Shown here piece after piece: positions 17,043-24,997 of a DNA stretch of 47,801 bases. This DNA is from Anaerolineae bacterium (GTDB lineage: Bacteria; Chloroflexota; Anaerolineae; JAFGEY01). The notes under the pieces were generated by a model. The model saw nothing but the letters and a program-made list of their open reading frames with translations. It ran no database searches and was not told the origin of the DNA. The stretch covers positions 1 through 47,801 of the forward strand of contig JADHXD010000015.1 of assembly GCA_016783145.1 (NCBI GenBank), read 5' to 3'. The first letter of the stretch is position 1; each line of letters begins with the position of its first letter. Made by a program: the position numbers and the translations under genes.

Positions 17043-17454
17043 CGAGGAGCGAGAGCCGCGCATCGTGGTGGTGGGACCGTGCGCGGCGGGCAAAACTACA
17101 CTGGTGAAGAACCTGGGCCTGAGAGGATACGATGTTCGGCCTTGCCTGCAGGAGCACTCTTTTGTGCCGAGGATGTGGCAGGTATTCTCCCGGGCCGAGA
17201 TCCTGATCTACCTGGACGCTGAGCTGCCGACGATCGCCCGACGACAGAGCCGCGCCGACTGGACGGAAGCTGACCTGAACGAGCAGCGACGGCGGCTGGC
17301 GCACGCGCGCGCACACTGTGATCTCTACCTGCCCACAGATGACTTGACCCGAGGACAGGCTGCGGATGCCGTGGAGGCGTACTTGCGAGCGCGAGGGGTT
17401 ATGCCGTCTGGGGGGACGAGCGATGAACGTCTCAGCCAGGCCAGACCTGCTTGA
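17032..17454 (+). CDS. Small P-loop NTPase/kinase-like protein
   Basis: A 140-residue protein with a clear Walker A (VVVGPCAAGKTTLVKNLG, 14-30). A later segment carries the RR-rich lid-like region typical of small nucleotide or adenylate kinase-like folds (IARRQSRADW, NEQRRRLAHAR). The middle stretch FSRAEILIYLDAELPTI fits a hydrophobic strand ending in Asp. The exact family is not recognised. It overlaps the upstream phosphatase by 11 bases and its 3' end overlaps the convergent hybrid kinase gene by 23 bases. A regulatory pairing with the phosphatase is inferred from the overlap alone. Confidence 0.65.
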   Translation: MGDDEEREPRIVVVGPCAAGKTTLVKNLGLRGYDVRPCLQEHSFVPRMWQVFSRAEILIYLDAELPTIARRQSRADWTEADLNEQRRRLAHARAHCDLYLPTDDLTRGQAADAVEAYLRARGVMPSGGTSDERLSQARPA

Positions 17455-19549
17455 CGACGTTTCTCAGTTCGGTCAGCCGGAATGGCTTGCCCAGGCGCGG
17501 AGTGCGTGCCCGCTCGATCAGGTCCACCGCTTCTGCGCTGAGCGTATCGCCGGTCAAGAGCACGGTGCGCTCGGACAGTCCATCGCAGTGTTCCCCGATC
17601 CAGTCATAAATCTCTTGGGCTGGCGCGTCCGGCGTCTGCAGATCCAGGAAGACGATGTCATAGGGGGTCTCCTGCAGCCTGCGCAACGCTTCCGCCCTGT
17701 TCCCCGCGATGTCAACGTGATGCGACTGCCTGGTCAGCACCTTCCGCAGCAGGTAGCTGGTGCGCCTCTCGCCATCGATGACCAAGATGCGGGCAGGGCA
17801 GGTGTCCGACCACTGGACGGGTTCAGCGTGCGCCTCGCCTGGACCTGGCCCGAGAGTGGGGGTGACTGGTAACTCGATCAGAAAGGTCGCTCCCTGATCG
17901 GTCGTGCTGTCGAGCCAGATGCGCCCGCCGTGCCGTTCGACGATCTCTCGCGAGATACTCAATCCTAACCCGGTGCCTTCTCCAGGCGCTTTGGTCGTGA
18001 AAAAGGGCTCAAAGATGTGGGGCTGTATCTCGGCTGGAATGCCTGGGCCGTCGTCCCGTATCGAGATCCTGACCAGGTCCTCCCCGTTGAGCCGGCGTGT
18101 GCGGATCCACAACTGCCCTGTTCTGTTCACGGCGGCAGATGCCTGGGAGGCGTTGTTGATCAGGTTGAACAGCACCTGCTCAATCTGGCACGTATCGCCC
18201 AGAAGGGAGGGAAGGGGATCCTCGAGGTCCAGCGAGATGTCGAGGTTGCTTGCGCTCAGAGCGCGCTTGTGAAGGCAGGTCAACTGGCGAATGATCTGGT
18301 TGATATCGATCTGCGTCCGTCCCTTGTTCTCCAGGTGGGCATAGCTCAGAAGATCGCGAACGGCGGAAGCTGCCTGCTGGGCCTGCCTGACGATCGCCTC
18401 CAGGTCTGAGCGGGGCTCGTCCGGGACATCCTCTCTGCTCAAGATTAGTTCGGCGAATCCGATCACCGTCGTCAGCGGCGTGTTGAGCCTGTGCGCGATG
18501 CTTGCGGCGAGGGTGCCAATGCTCGAAAGCCTCTGCATATGGAGGAGCTGTCTTTCGCGCGCCCTCTCCTCGCGCAGATCCTGAAAGATGCCGATGTACC
18601 CGCGTACGTGTTGAATACCGTTCGCGTCCAGGTTCAGGAGTATGGTCTTCACCGGGCAGTGTGTCCCGTCGCCGCAGAGCAAACTCAGCTCGTGGGGTTT
18701 GCCGCTCTGGTTCTGGATGAGATCGTCCAGGTTTCTCCCCAGGAGGGAGTGTGCAGTGAGCGGGCCTTCCTCTATTTGCTCGTACGTGAAGCGGGTCATC
18801 TCGAGGAACGCGGCATTGGCCCACACGTACTGCTGGCGCCCGTTGGTGACCAGCAGACCCATCGACAGGTGCTCGATTAGCGCGAAGAAACTCCTCAGTT
18901 CGGGCTCTTGCCACGGTGTGCGCGCAAACGAGGATGCGGACAGGTGAGCGTTGTCGACGACCATGGCCGTGTAGTCGCTGAGCAGTGAGGCAAAGTCCAG
19001 GTCCTCCTGAGTAAAGGCGTGCGTCTGCTCGCAGTTCTCGAGAGAGAGGATGCCCACCGTACGCCCGCCGACGACCAGCGGCACGACCAAGGCCGACTGG
19101 ACCTGGCGAGCCTCGGTCAGTTGGCCCGGATACGCGACCAGGTGCTCTCCCTGGACATCGGTGACCGCAACGGGGGCCTGTATCTGGGCGACGGCGTCTA
19201 TGTAGCCGCCGTGGGCGTTGATCTCTTTGCCCGTGAGCTCTGGCTCATCGGGAAGCATAGCACCCAGGACATAGATGCAGTCGCGGGTTGTGCTCAGGTA
19301 GATGGCTCCTTGTTGGGCAGCCGGAATGTCTTGGAGCGCCGCGTACAACAGGACCTGCAGCCTGTGCGCTGCCGTAGAGACCCGGTTGATGCGTTGAACG
19401 ATGGCCTGCAGTCGTTCAAATGTGTTCAACCGCGTGGCCATGCTTCGCTGGGCGGACTGTCGCTGGGTCTCCTGGACGATCCGCTGCATAAACAGGCGCG
19501 TTCTGTCTGCATCCACCCATGTGGAACGGATTAGATCGGTGTTCGACAT
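17432..19549 (-). CDS. Hybrid histidine kinase, GAF-PAS-HisKA-HATPase-REC
   Basis: A 705-residue soluble hybrid kinase. In order: GAF (about 50-200), PAS (about 225-330, with FFALIEHLSMGLLVTNG), HisKA with the acceptor His in SIAHRLNTPLTTVIGFAEL (about 353), HATPase (N box QVLFNLINNASQAS, G1 RDDGPGIP, G2 GTGLGLSISREIVERHGG), and a C-terminal receiver (about 585-700). The receiver keeps the phospho-acceptor in IVFLDLQTP and the Lys in RLGKPFR, but the acidic pocket reads VIDGERR where two adjacent acids are usual. It is the last gene of a minus-strand run that includes the small leader-like protein 50 bases upstream. Confidence 0.9.
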   Translation of the reverse strand: MSNTDLIRSTWVDADRTRLFMQRIVQETQRQSAQRSMATRLNTFERLQAIVQRINRVSTAAHRLQVLLYAALQDIPAAQQGAIYLSTTRDCIYVLGAMLPDEPELTGKEINAHGGYIDAVAQIQAPVAVTDVQGEHLVAYPGQLTEARQVQSALVVPLVVGGRTVGILSLENCEQTHAFTQEDLDFASLLSDYTAMVVDNAHLSASSFARTPWQEPELRSFFALIEHLSMGLLVTNGRQQYVWANAAFLEMTRFTYEQIEEGPLTAHSLLGRNLDDLIQNQSGKPHELSLLCGDGTHCPVKTILLNLDANGIQHVRGYIGIFQDLREERARERQLLHMQRLSSIGTLAASIAHRLNTPLTTVIGFAELILSREDVPDEPRSDLEAIVRQAQQAASAVRDLLSYAHLENKGRTQIDINQIIRQLTCLHKRALSASNLDISLDLEDPLPSLLGDTCQIEQVLFNLINNASQASAAVNRTGQLWIRTRRLNGEDLVRISIRDDGPGIPAEIQPHIFEPFFTTKAPGEGTGLGLSISREIVERHGGRIWLDSTTDQGATFLIELPVTPTLGPGPGEAHAEPVQWSDTCPARILVIDGERRTSYLLRKVLTRQSHHVDIAGNRAEALRRLQETPYDIVFLDLQTPDAPAQEIYDWIGEHCDGLSERTVLLTGDTLSAEAVDLIERARTPRLGKPFRLTELRNVVKQVWPG

Positions 19550-19599
19550 GTACCCTACTTACCATCCTTGCACGTGATCGACGTTTGGGTCTTGCTTCC

Positions 19600-19911
19600 C
19601 TACCTCATGCTGAGAAACATGTCGCTGGCCGGCGATGAGCGTGGGACCGCATATTCGTACTCTGTCAGCGGCTCTTCGGCAAAGGCCGGGACCGCACTGG
19701 GAGCATCGCTGGTCATCCAAGAGTCAAGCCGCAGAGCCAGGTCCTCGATGGAACGGATGGCGGGCGCGATGTTCACGATGGCCCTCATCTCTGGCTCTGT
19801 GAGCTCGAAGCGAGCGGCAGCTTGCTTGGGATGCTCTCTCAGTTGCCGGAAAAAGCGGGTGTCTGTGAGCGCCAGACCAAACAGTCGGTCGAGTTGAAAC
19901 TCTGTCTTCAT
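19600..19911 (-). CDS. Small Os1348/LigA-like domain protein (RiPP-leader-like)
   Basis: A 103-residue protein. Residues 1-50 resemble the small helical domain of Os1348/NHLP-clan leader peptides and the LigA-type subunit fold: a LDRLFGLALTDTRFFRQLRE start, an HPKQAAARFELTEPE middle, and MRAIVNI. The second half is low in complexity (DAPSAVPAFAEEPLTEYEYA) and has no Cys. In this clan the helical part is a leader recognised by modifying enzymes, but no such enzyme gene is in the window. The ATG at 19911 is chosen because GGGGGAGG stands about 7 bases upstream. It precedes the hybrid kinase by 50 bases on the same strand. The family call is by eye. Confidence 0.6.
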   Translation of the reverse strand: MKTEFQLDRLFGLALTDTRFFRQLREHPKQAAARFELTEPEMRAIVNIAPAIRSIEDLALRLDSWMTSDAPSAVPAFAEEPLTEYEYAVPRSSPASDMFLSMR

Positions 19912-20053
19912 GCCTTGCCTCCCCCGGTTGTCACGAGATGCTACGAGAATTGTCATTGATGATTGCCTCACTCTATAAATTGGGCATCTGTCCGAACCCG
20001 AGCTGTGAGAACCCTCTCACGCTTCTCCTACTTGAGGCAGATGCGATTCGACA

Positions 20054-20719
20054 TCATTGTCCGGAACCTGTCGCTGATGGATGGCTTGGCCCCTCTTTGC
20101 GATTGGGCGAGAGCATCTCGGGACGCACCCTCGGCTTGTCATCTGTGTGCTCCTCCGGCTGTGACGTGCGCACAATGAACCAAAAGATGCCTACTGCGAG
20201 AACGATGTCCCCTATGCTCATCGCCGTTGGCCAGGGAAACGGTGCTGGAATGACCACCACATCTCCCAGAAACCAAAAGCGCGCCTGCTGGGGCGGTAAG
20301 AGGATGTCCTTGGAGCCAGCTAGCGCGCTTCCTACGGGTACCTGAAGGGCGACCTCTCTTCCCGCAGTGTGAGCGGCTGCCTCAGGTGGGATAGGCATGT
20401 ACCCTCCATTGGCAGCGATCACACTCAGGTTGAGCGTCACTCCGGCCAGCACCCACCATATACCAGGTAGGCGGCGATTGCACCAGACCACGATCCACAG
20501 GGCGGCGAAGGAAGCGATCATGGTCACTGAACGCGAGTATGACAAACTGAACCGGCCTGGCGAACGTCCGAGACGAGCGCCCAGCGCTTGCACCACGGCA
20601 ACCGCCGGAACAACCCACCAGAGCTCGAACTGCATCTCGCCAAGCCGGCTTAGTTTACCTCCTCGCATCCAAGCGATGGCAACTGCCAGGGCAATGGAAG
20701 CCAGGAGAAGTATGGTCAT
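20054..20719 (-). CDS. DUF5317 integral membrane protein
   Basis: A 221-residue membrane protein of the DUF5317 family. Five hydrophobic segments are visible, and the family landmark NGGYMPIPPEAA lies in the middle, ahead of a polar loop and two more helices (FWFLGDVVVIPAPFPWP, IVLAVGIFWFIV). The C-terminal 35 residues are polar. The family's function is unknown. The ATG at 20719 has only a weak ribosome site but lies 9 bases after the stop of the 48-aa peptide gene, so translation is probably coupled to it. Confidence 0.82.
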   Translation of the reverse strand: MTILLLASIALAVAIAWMRGGKLSRLGEMQFELWWVVPAVAVVQALGARLGRSPGRFSLSYSRSVTMIASFAALWIVVWCNRRLPGIWWVLAGVTLNLSVIAANGGYMPIPPEAAAHTAGREVALQVPVGSALAGSKDILLPPQQARFWFLGDVVVIPAPFPWPTAMSIGDIVLAVGIFWFIVRTSQPEEHTDDKPRVRPEMLSPNRKEGPSHPSATGSGQ

Positions 20720-20728
20720 TCCGCTATG

Positions 20729-20875
20729 TTATCCGCTGCCTCCTCCGTGGGGGAAGGGTGCACCGGCCGAAATGACCAGTGTGGCCAGCGTCAGCAAGGC
20801 CAGTGTGACGCGCATATTCTTGGATGTTAAATGTGCAACAGCAAACATCTTGAGCGAGCGAACGACCTGCTCCAT
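20729..20875 (-). CDS. 48-aa exported-type small peptide
   Basis: An open frame of 48 codons with a near-perfect ribosome site, AAGGAGG (20883-20889), 7 bases before the ATG. The peptide starts MEQVVRSLKMFAVAHLTSKN, then a basic flank and hydrophobic core (MRVTLALLTLATLVISAGA), and ends PFPHGGGSG. This is the build of a signal peptide with a very short product: an AGA or ISA signal-peptidase-type site would release about 9-11 residues. It is followed 9 bases later by DUF5317 and lies 215 bases after the TPR-regulator gene on the same strand. Coding status rests on the ribosome site, spacing and composition; the function is inferred only. Confidence 0.65.
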   Translation of the reverse strand: MEQVVRSLKMFAVAHLTSKNMRVTLALLTLATLVISAGAPFPHGGGSG

Positions 20876-20921
20876 CGTGGTGCCTCCTTATCTAATTTTC
20901 TCCCCGTGCCGAACTAGACTA

Positions 20922-20953
20922 ACAATACACTGCCCCTGTCACCCAACCTGACA
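20922..20953 (-). promoter_or_regulatory. Candidate operator/promoter for the small-peptide operon
   Basis: An inverted repeat TGTCA-N7-TGACA (20937-20953) lies 61 bases upstream of the 48-aa peptide start. Read on the minus strand it also holds GGGTG twice, 12 bases apart. A weak -10, TATTGT (20922-20927), would place its -35 region inside the repeat. This is the position expected for a regulator that substitutes for a poor -35 box. Confidence 0.35.
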
Positions 20954-21018
20954 CCCAGGCCCAGGGGCAGGGCGGAAAAGGCTCCAATACCGTGGGGCGT
21001 GGTTCACTGTCCGCCAGC

Positions 21019-21055
21019 GCGCTCCGTCGAGCCGCCGTGCCGGGCGGTGGAGCGC
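21019..21055 (-). other. GC-rich nested hairpin after the TPR-regulator gene
   Basis: GCGCTCC (21019-21025) pairs with GGAGCGC (21049-21055), and inside it CCGCC (21032-21036) pairs with GGCGG (21043-21047) over a 6-base loop. It begins about 36 bases after the stop of the 1079-aa gene. No T-run follows, so it is at most a weak or factor-dependent terminator. Confidence 0.4.
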
Positions 21056-21090
21056 CTTGTACTGCCAAGGTGCGTCAACGTGCCGAGATG

Positions 21091-24000
21091 TTAGCGGAGG
21101 AGGTCCTCCAGGCTCTGCTGTGGGGAAAAGCCAAACTCGGCCAGCATGCTGCGACACTGGTCGTAGATGCGCTTTGCCTGCGGCCGCTGTCCTGACCGGG
21201 CATAGGCTCTGATCAGGATGTAGAAAGCGAGTTCGTGATATTCGTCTACCGCGAGGATCTTGCGGGAAAACTCGATCGCCACCGGGTACTGCCCTCTATC
21301 CAGGTTGAATTCGCCCAAGAACGTCAATGCCTGCAGGCAACGGGCCTGCAGCGCTTCTCGAAAGGGCAGGACCCAGTCCGCGTACATGTCGGCCAGAAAC
21401 TCGCCACGGTAGAGCTCTGCGGCCCGGCGGTAGTGGTGGGCCCTTTGCACTGGGTTATCGGCCAGCGTGCCCCTGGAGATCTCTTGCTGAAACATCTGCA
21501 CGTCGTAGCGGAAGCTGATCTCGTCATTCAGGCGGTATCGATTCTCCTCAACGAGGACGATCTCGGTAAAGAGTGCCTTGCGAACGCGGAACAGCGAACT
21601 GCGAAAAATGCTGAACAGCTTGGCTGACGGATGCTCGGGCCAGATGGTCGCGCCGATCTGCTCCTTGGTCTGTCCGTTGGGATGGGTGAGCAGGTAGAAA
21701 AAGAGTTCTTTGGCCTGGGTGGTCCTCCAGGAGACGGCGTCTTCGTCCATCAAGACCTGGCTTCCACCCAAGGCGCCGATCTGCAGGAGCGGGTAGCGCG
21801 ACCCCGTGGTCCGGACGCGCTCAGCACTGGATAGCTGCTCTCGAGTCCGTTCGAGCTCACCCGCGGCAGCGATCCAGCGGTCGATCTCGGGGCTGCCCTC
21901 TCCCTCCTTGGCGGCGAATTGGAGCACGTGGATGTACTGGAGCGACTCGACGGACAGGGGCTGAGTGAGCCCCGCTTCCTGCGCAAACTGGAAGGCCGCG
22001 TGGAGCTGGTCGCGCGTCTCCTGAGGCTGGTGCTCTAGCATTGCGGCCCGCGCGAGCTGGATTCGCCCGCGGAATGCGATGTCGCCCTCTGTTCCGGGCA
22101 GGCTCAGCGCCGCGTCCAATTCTGCTCTGGCCTGCTGGCTTTCCCGGCGGTCGAGAAGGGTGATCGCCAGGGCCAGCCTGTAGCGCGCCTCCGCCGATCT
22201 GGACAGCGATCCCCTGGACAGGGCGTGCTGGATCTCTGCCTGCGCGCTTTCGGTCTGGCCTGCCAGGTACAGTACCTCCGTGCGCGCACTGGCAGCATAG
22301 GACTGCAGGTACGCCTCGCCGATGACCTCAGCCTCCTGGCTGCCCTGCAGGTAGCAGTCGAGCGCCTGGTCAAACTGCCCCAGGTCGCGGTACAGATCGC
22401 CCAGACTGGTCAGCACGTACGCATCTGCGCGCACGTCGCCCGCGGCCTGGCTCTTTTCCCAGGCTTCGCGCAACACCTTGAGGGCCGTTCCATACTCTCC
22501 CAGCCGGTGGCGAGCGACGCCAATGCCGGCCAGTGTCAACCCGATTTCTCCGTCATTGGCCAGGTGCGTCCAGACTTGCAGTGCCCGGGTGTATTCCTCG
22601 ATCGCTTTCTCGAGCTGACCCAGCATCCCATAGGCCGCGCCCATGTCTTGAGCCAGGCGGGCCATGCGAACGGGAGCTTCCCCGCACCGGTTCCAGCATT
22701 CACGAGCAAGCGACAAGGAGCGCAGGGCGGACCCCGGGTCGCCCGTGTCCTCGTAAAAGATGCCCTGGTGTCGGTAGGCGCGTCCACGCAGCGAGTCCGC
22801 CTCTGGCTCGTCGGCGAGAAGGGACAGTGCCTCCTGGCAATCCTGGATCGCTTCAGCAGAGTGCCCACTCTTGGACAGCGCATAGCTGCGCTCAAGCAGG
22901 GTCATAGCCAGCTTGGGGGTGTTCTCTTGCGATTCAAAGAGCACGATCACGTTGGCATACAGCCGCAGCGCGGTGTCGATCTGCCCCAGCTCGGTCGCCA
23001 ACTGCGCGCGCCGGAGGCGAAGGTCGGGTGAGAGATGTTCGAGAGGGAGGGCGTCGATCCAGTTGGCCACAGATTCCCGCAAGCCGGCGCGGTTCAGGTC
23101 GTCATAGTGTGAGAGGATCGCCTGGCGCACGTGCGCAAACCGACCGGCGTTCAGGTTGTGCAGAATGGCGGCGGGCCATCTCTGCTGGCCCTCAAACAGG
23201 TCGGCGGCCTGGGCGTTTAGCTGGCCGAACAGTGGCTCGGACTGCTGACGCAGGCGAGTGAGCAGGAAATCGCGAAACAGGGGGTGGTACCTGTACGTGG
23301 CCTCTATGCCCACATCGCCCACGGAGGAAATGAACAGGTTGTTCTTTTCCAGCAGGTAGAGCGCATCCCGGCTATCCGCCTGGATCAGTTGATCGCACAA
23401 GGACACGGTCATCTCGCTCAGAACCGCTGTACGCAGGAGAAAGCTCTGGATCTCTGGCGGCTGGCAGCTAAACACCTCGCTCATCAGGTAGTCATAGATG
23501 CCCGTCTCGGTCAGGCCGGCAAAGGTGGATCGATCGCCGCTGAGGAAGGCATCCCATCCCGCGTCGGCGCTGAGGAGGATGGCCGTGATCCAACCATCTG
23601 TCTGCTGAGCCAGGAATCGCGCCTGTTCGGCGGTGAGGGAAATGCCCAGCTTTTCGCGAGCCAGTTGATGGATCTCTTGCCCGTCAAAGCGCAGGTCGTC
23701 GACGCCTATGGCTGCCATCTGCTGCCGGGCCGCCAGGCGAATCAAGGGGAGCGGGGGCACGGTGCGCGAGGCCACGATGACGTGACACTGTTCGGGCATA
23801 AGGTCGAGCAGGAGGCGGACGAATTCGTGGACGTGCGATGTGTCCTGGAGGGTGTGATAGTCGTCCAGGACCAGGAAAAAGTATTCGGGAATCTCTCGAA
23901 AGATCTCGTCGACAACGGTCGCGACCAGCACGCGCAGCCGGGAATGCAGCCGACCCTCCATACTCCGGAGTAGCTGGAGAGAGCGTTGTCCAAAAGAGGG

Positions 24001-24330
24001 GAATCGACGCGCGATGCAGGCGATCAGGCAGGTGAGAAAGATGCTCAGGTCCGCGTCCTGTTCCCCTAGCGTGTACCAGCAGGTCTGGAGATCGGTTTCG
24101 CGGGCCAGGTCAGCGAGGAGGGAGGTCTTGCCATATCCGGCAGGCGCTCGCACCAGGATCAGCTTGCGATCGACCATGTTGTGCAGCGTGTCGATGAGCC
24201 GGGATCGTTCCAGATATGTGCTTCCCTGCTGGGGAACCATCAGCCTTGTCCAGGCGATCAGAGATTGAGGATCCGGCTCCAGCAGAGGAATATCGTTGGC
24301 GAACACCTGGTGTTCATCTATTCCATGCAT
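21091..24330 (-). CDS. Large STAND ATPase-TPR transcriptional regulator with SARP-type C-terminus
   Basis: A 1079-residue regulator. The N-terminal MalT/STAND ATPase has Walker A in VRAPAGYGKTSLLADLA (about 60-75) and a Walker B-like YFFLVLDDYH (about 157). A long array of TPR helices follows (about 400-830; repeats such as LGQFDQALDCYLQGSQEAE). The C-terminus is an OmpR-like winged helix (about 850-945, TTQAKELFFYLLTHPNGQTK) followed by a BTAD domain (about 950-1079, AAELYRGEFLADMYADWVLP). Such proteins switch to DNA binding when a ligand meets the TPR or ATPase region. It has an extended -10 promoter and diverges from the HNH gene. A 48-aa peptide gene lies downstream on the same strand. 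Confidence 0.9.
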   Translation of the reverse strand: MHGIDEHQVFANDIPLLEPDPQSLIAWTRLMVPQQGSTYLERSRLIDTLHNMVDRKLILVRAPAGYGKTSLLADLARETDLQTCWYTLGEQDADLSIFLTCLIACIARRFPSFGQRSLQLLRSMEGRLHSRLRVLVATVVDEIFREIPEYFFLVLDDYHTLQDTSHVHEFVRLLLDLMPEQCHVIVASRTVPPLPLIRLAARQQMAAIGVDDLRFDGQEIHQLAREKLGISLTAEQARFLAQQTDGWITAILLSADAGWDAFLSGDRSTFAGLTETGIYDYLMSEVFSCQPPEIQSFLLRTAVLSEMTVSLCDQLIQADSRDALYLLEKNNLFISSVGDVGIEATYRYHPLFRDFLLTRLRQQSEPLFGQLNAQAADLFEGQQRWPAAILHNLNAGRFAHVRQAILSHYDDLNRAGLRESVANWIDALPLEHLSPDLRLRRAQLATELGQIDTALRLYANVIVLFESQENTPKLAMTLLERSYALSKSGHSAEAIQDCQEALSLLADEPEADSLRGRAYRHQGIFYEDTGDPGSALRSLSLARECWNRCGEAPVRMARLAQDMGAAYGMLGQLEKAIEEYTRALQVWTHLANDGEIGLTLAGIGVARHRLGEYGTALKVLREAWEKSQAAGDVRADAYVLTSLGDLYRDLGQFDQALDCYLQGSQEAEVIGEAYLQSYAASARTEVLYLAGQTESAQAEIQHALSRGSLSRSAEARYRLALAITLLDRRESQQARAELDAALSLPGTEGDIAFRGRIQLARAAMLEHQPQETRDQLHAAFQFAQEAGLTQPLSVESLQYIHVLQFAAKEGEGSPEIDRWIAAAGELERTREQLSSAERVRTTGSRYPLLQIGALGGSQVLMDEDAVSWRTTQAKELFFYLLTHPNGQTKEQIGATIWPEHPSAKLFSIFRSSLFRVRKALFTEIVLVEENRYRLNDEISFRYDVQMFQQEISRGTLADNPVQRAHHYRRAAELYRGEFLADMYADWVLPFREALQARCLQALTFLGEFNLDRGQYPVAIEFSRKILAVDEYHELAFYILIRAYARSGQRPQAKRIYDQCRSMLAEFGFSPQQSLEDLLR

Positions 24331-24374
24331 GGCAACACACTCCGCATGGTCAGACGCATGACCTTCCCCGATTG

Positions 24375-24403
24375 ATTATAGCACGTAACCCACGGCGCAC
24401 AAA
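24375..24403 (-). promoter_or_regulatory. Promoter for the 1079-aa regulator gene
   Basis: On the minus strand TATAAT (24375-24380) is preceded by TGC, an extended -10. The -35 position at 17 bases (24398-24403, TTTGTG) is weak. Confidence 0.6.
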
Positions 24404-24418
24404 ATGAGGATCGGAATG

Positions 24419-24447
24419 TTGACCTCCGTGAGTGGCTGTGATATACT
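24419..24447 (+). promoter_or_regulatory. Promoter for the HNH nuclease gene
   Basis: TTGACC (24419-24424), a 17-base spacer, then TATACT (24442-24447) preceded by TGA: a strong -35 and an extended -10 together. Transcription would start near 24454, 40 bases before the ATG. Confidence 0.8.
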
Positions 24448-24493
24448 TTCTGCATACACATCGGACCCACCCGGGAAACGAGGAAGCGCGACT

Positions 24494-24997
24494 ATGAATG
24501 CCCCGGTTCTGGTGCTCAATGTGACCTATGAACCAGTCAACGTGTGCAGTACATCGCGAGCCATGGGCTTGCTGATCCTGGGCAAGGCCGAGATCGTCCA
24601 GAATGGCCGAGGGACCATCTGTACTGCGACGTGCACGTACGAGCGCCCTTCTGTCATCCGTTTGCAGCATATGGTTCATCGCCCGCATCCGCGCGTGCGA
24701 CTTAACAAGCGCGAGATCTTTCGACGCGACGGCTACCGCTGCCAGTACTGCGGGCAGTTTGCGACGTACTTGACGCTCGATCACGTCGTGCCCAAGGTGC
24801 AGGGGGGCACCCACGAGTGGGAGAACCTGACGAGCGCATGCCCGCAGTGCAACCGGCGCAAGGGGAGCCGCACCCCTCAAGAGGCAGGGATGAGACTGCG
24901 CTCGCGCCCCCTGGAGCCGCCGGCAGCAGCGTCCTACCTGTACGGTCGTTACTTGAGAGACAATCAAGAGTGGGCCGAGTACCTTGATGATTGGTAG
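24494..24997 (+). CDS. HNH endonuclease family protein
   Basis: A 167-residue protein with an N-terminal region common to a widespread HNH subfamily (VLVLNVTYEPVNV, MGLLILGKAEIVQ) and a complete HNH domain: CQYC (Cys83, Cys86), LDHVVP (Asp96, His97), GGTHEWENLTSACPQCNRRK (Asn111, Cys116, Cys119, Asn120, Lys123). The four cysteines bind structural zinc; His97 and the Asn residues form the metal-dependent nuclease site. This subfamily is usually a lone housekeeping gene without a methylase, and none is present here. The ATG at 24494 follows GAGGAAG and a strong promoter. Its 3' end overlaps the apparent tail of the convergent GT4 gene. Confidence 0.9.
   Translation: MNAPVLVLNVTYEPVNVCSTSRAMGLLILGKAEIVQNGRGTICTATCTYERPSVIRLQHMVHRPHPRVRLNKREIFRRDGYRCQYCGQFATYLTLDHVVPKVQGGTHEWENLTSACPQCNRRKGSRTPQEAGMRLRSRPLEPPAAASYLYGRYLRDNQEWAEYLDDW

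Noticed and set aside
21019..21055. Strong terminator after the TPR regulator
   Set aside because: The hairpin is good but no T-run follows, so it is listed only as a hairpin.
24494..24997. Restriction-modification system around the HNH gene
   Set aside because: No methyltransferase or specificity gene is adjacent; this HNH subfamily is usually solitary.
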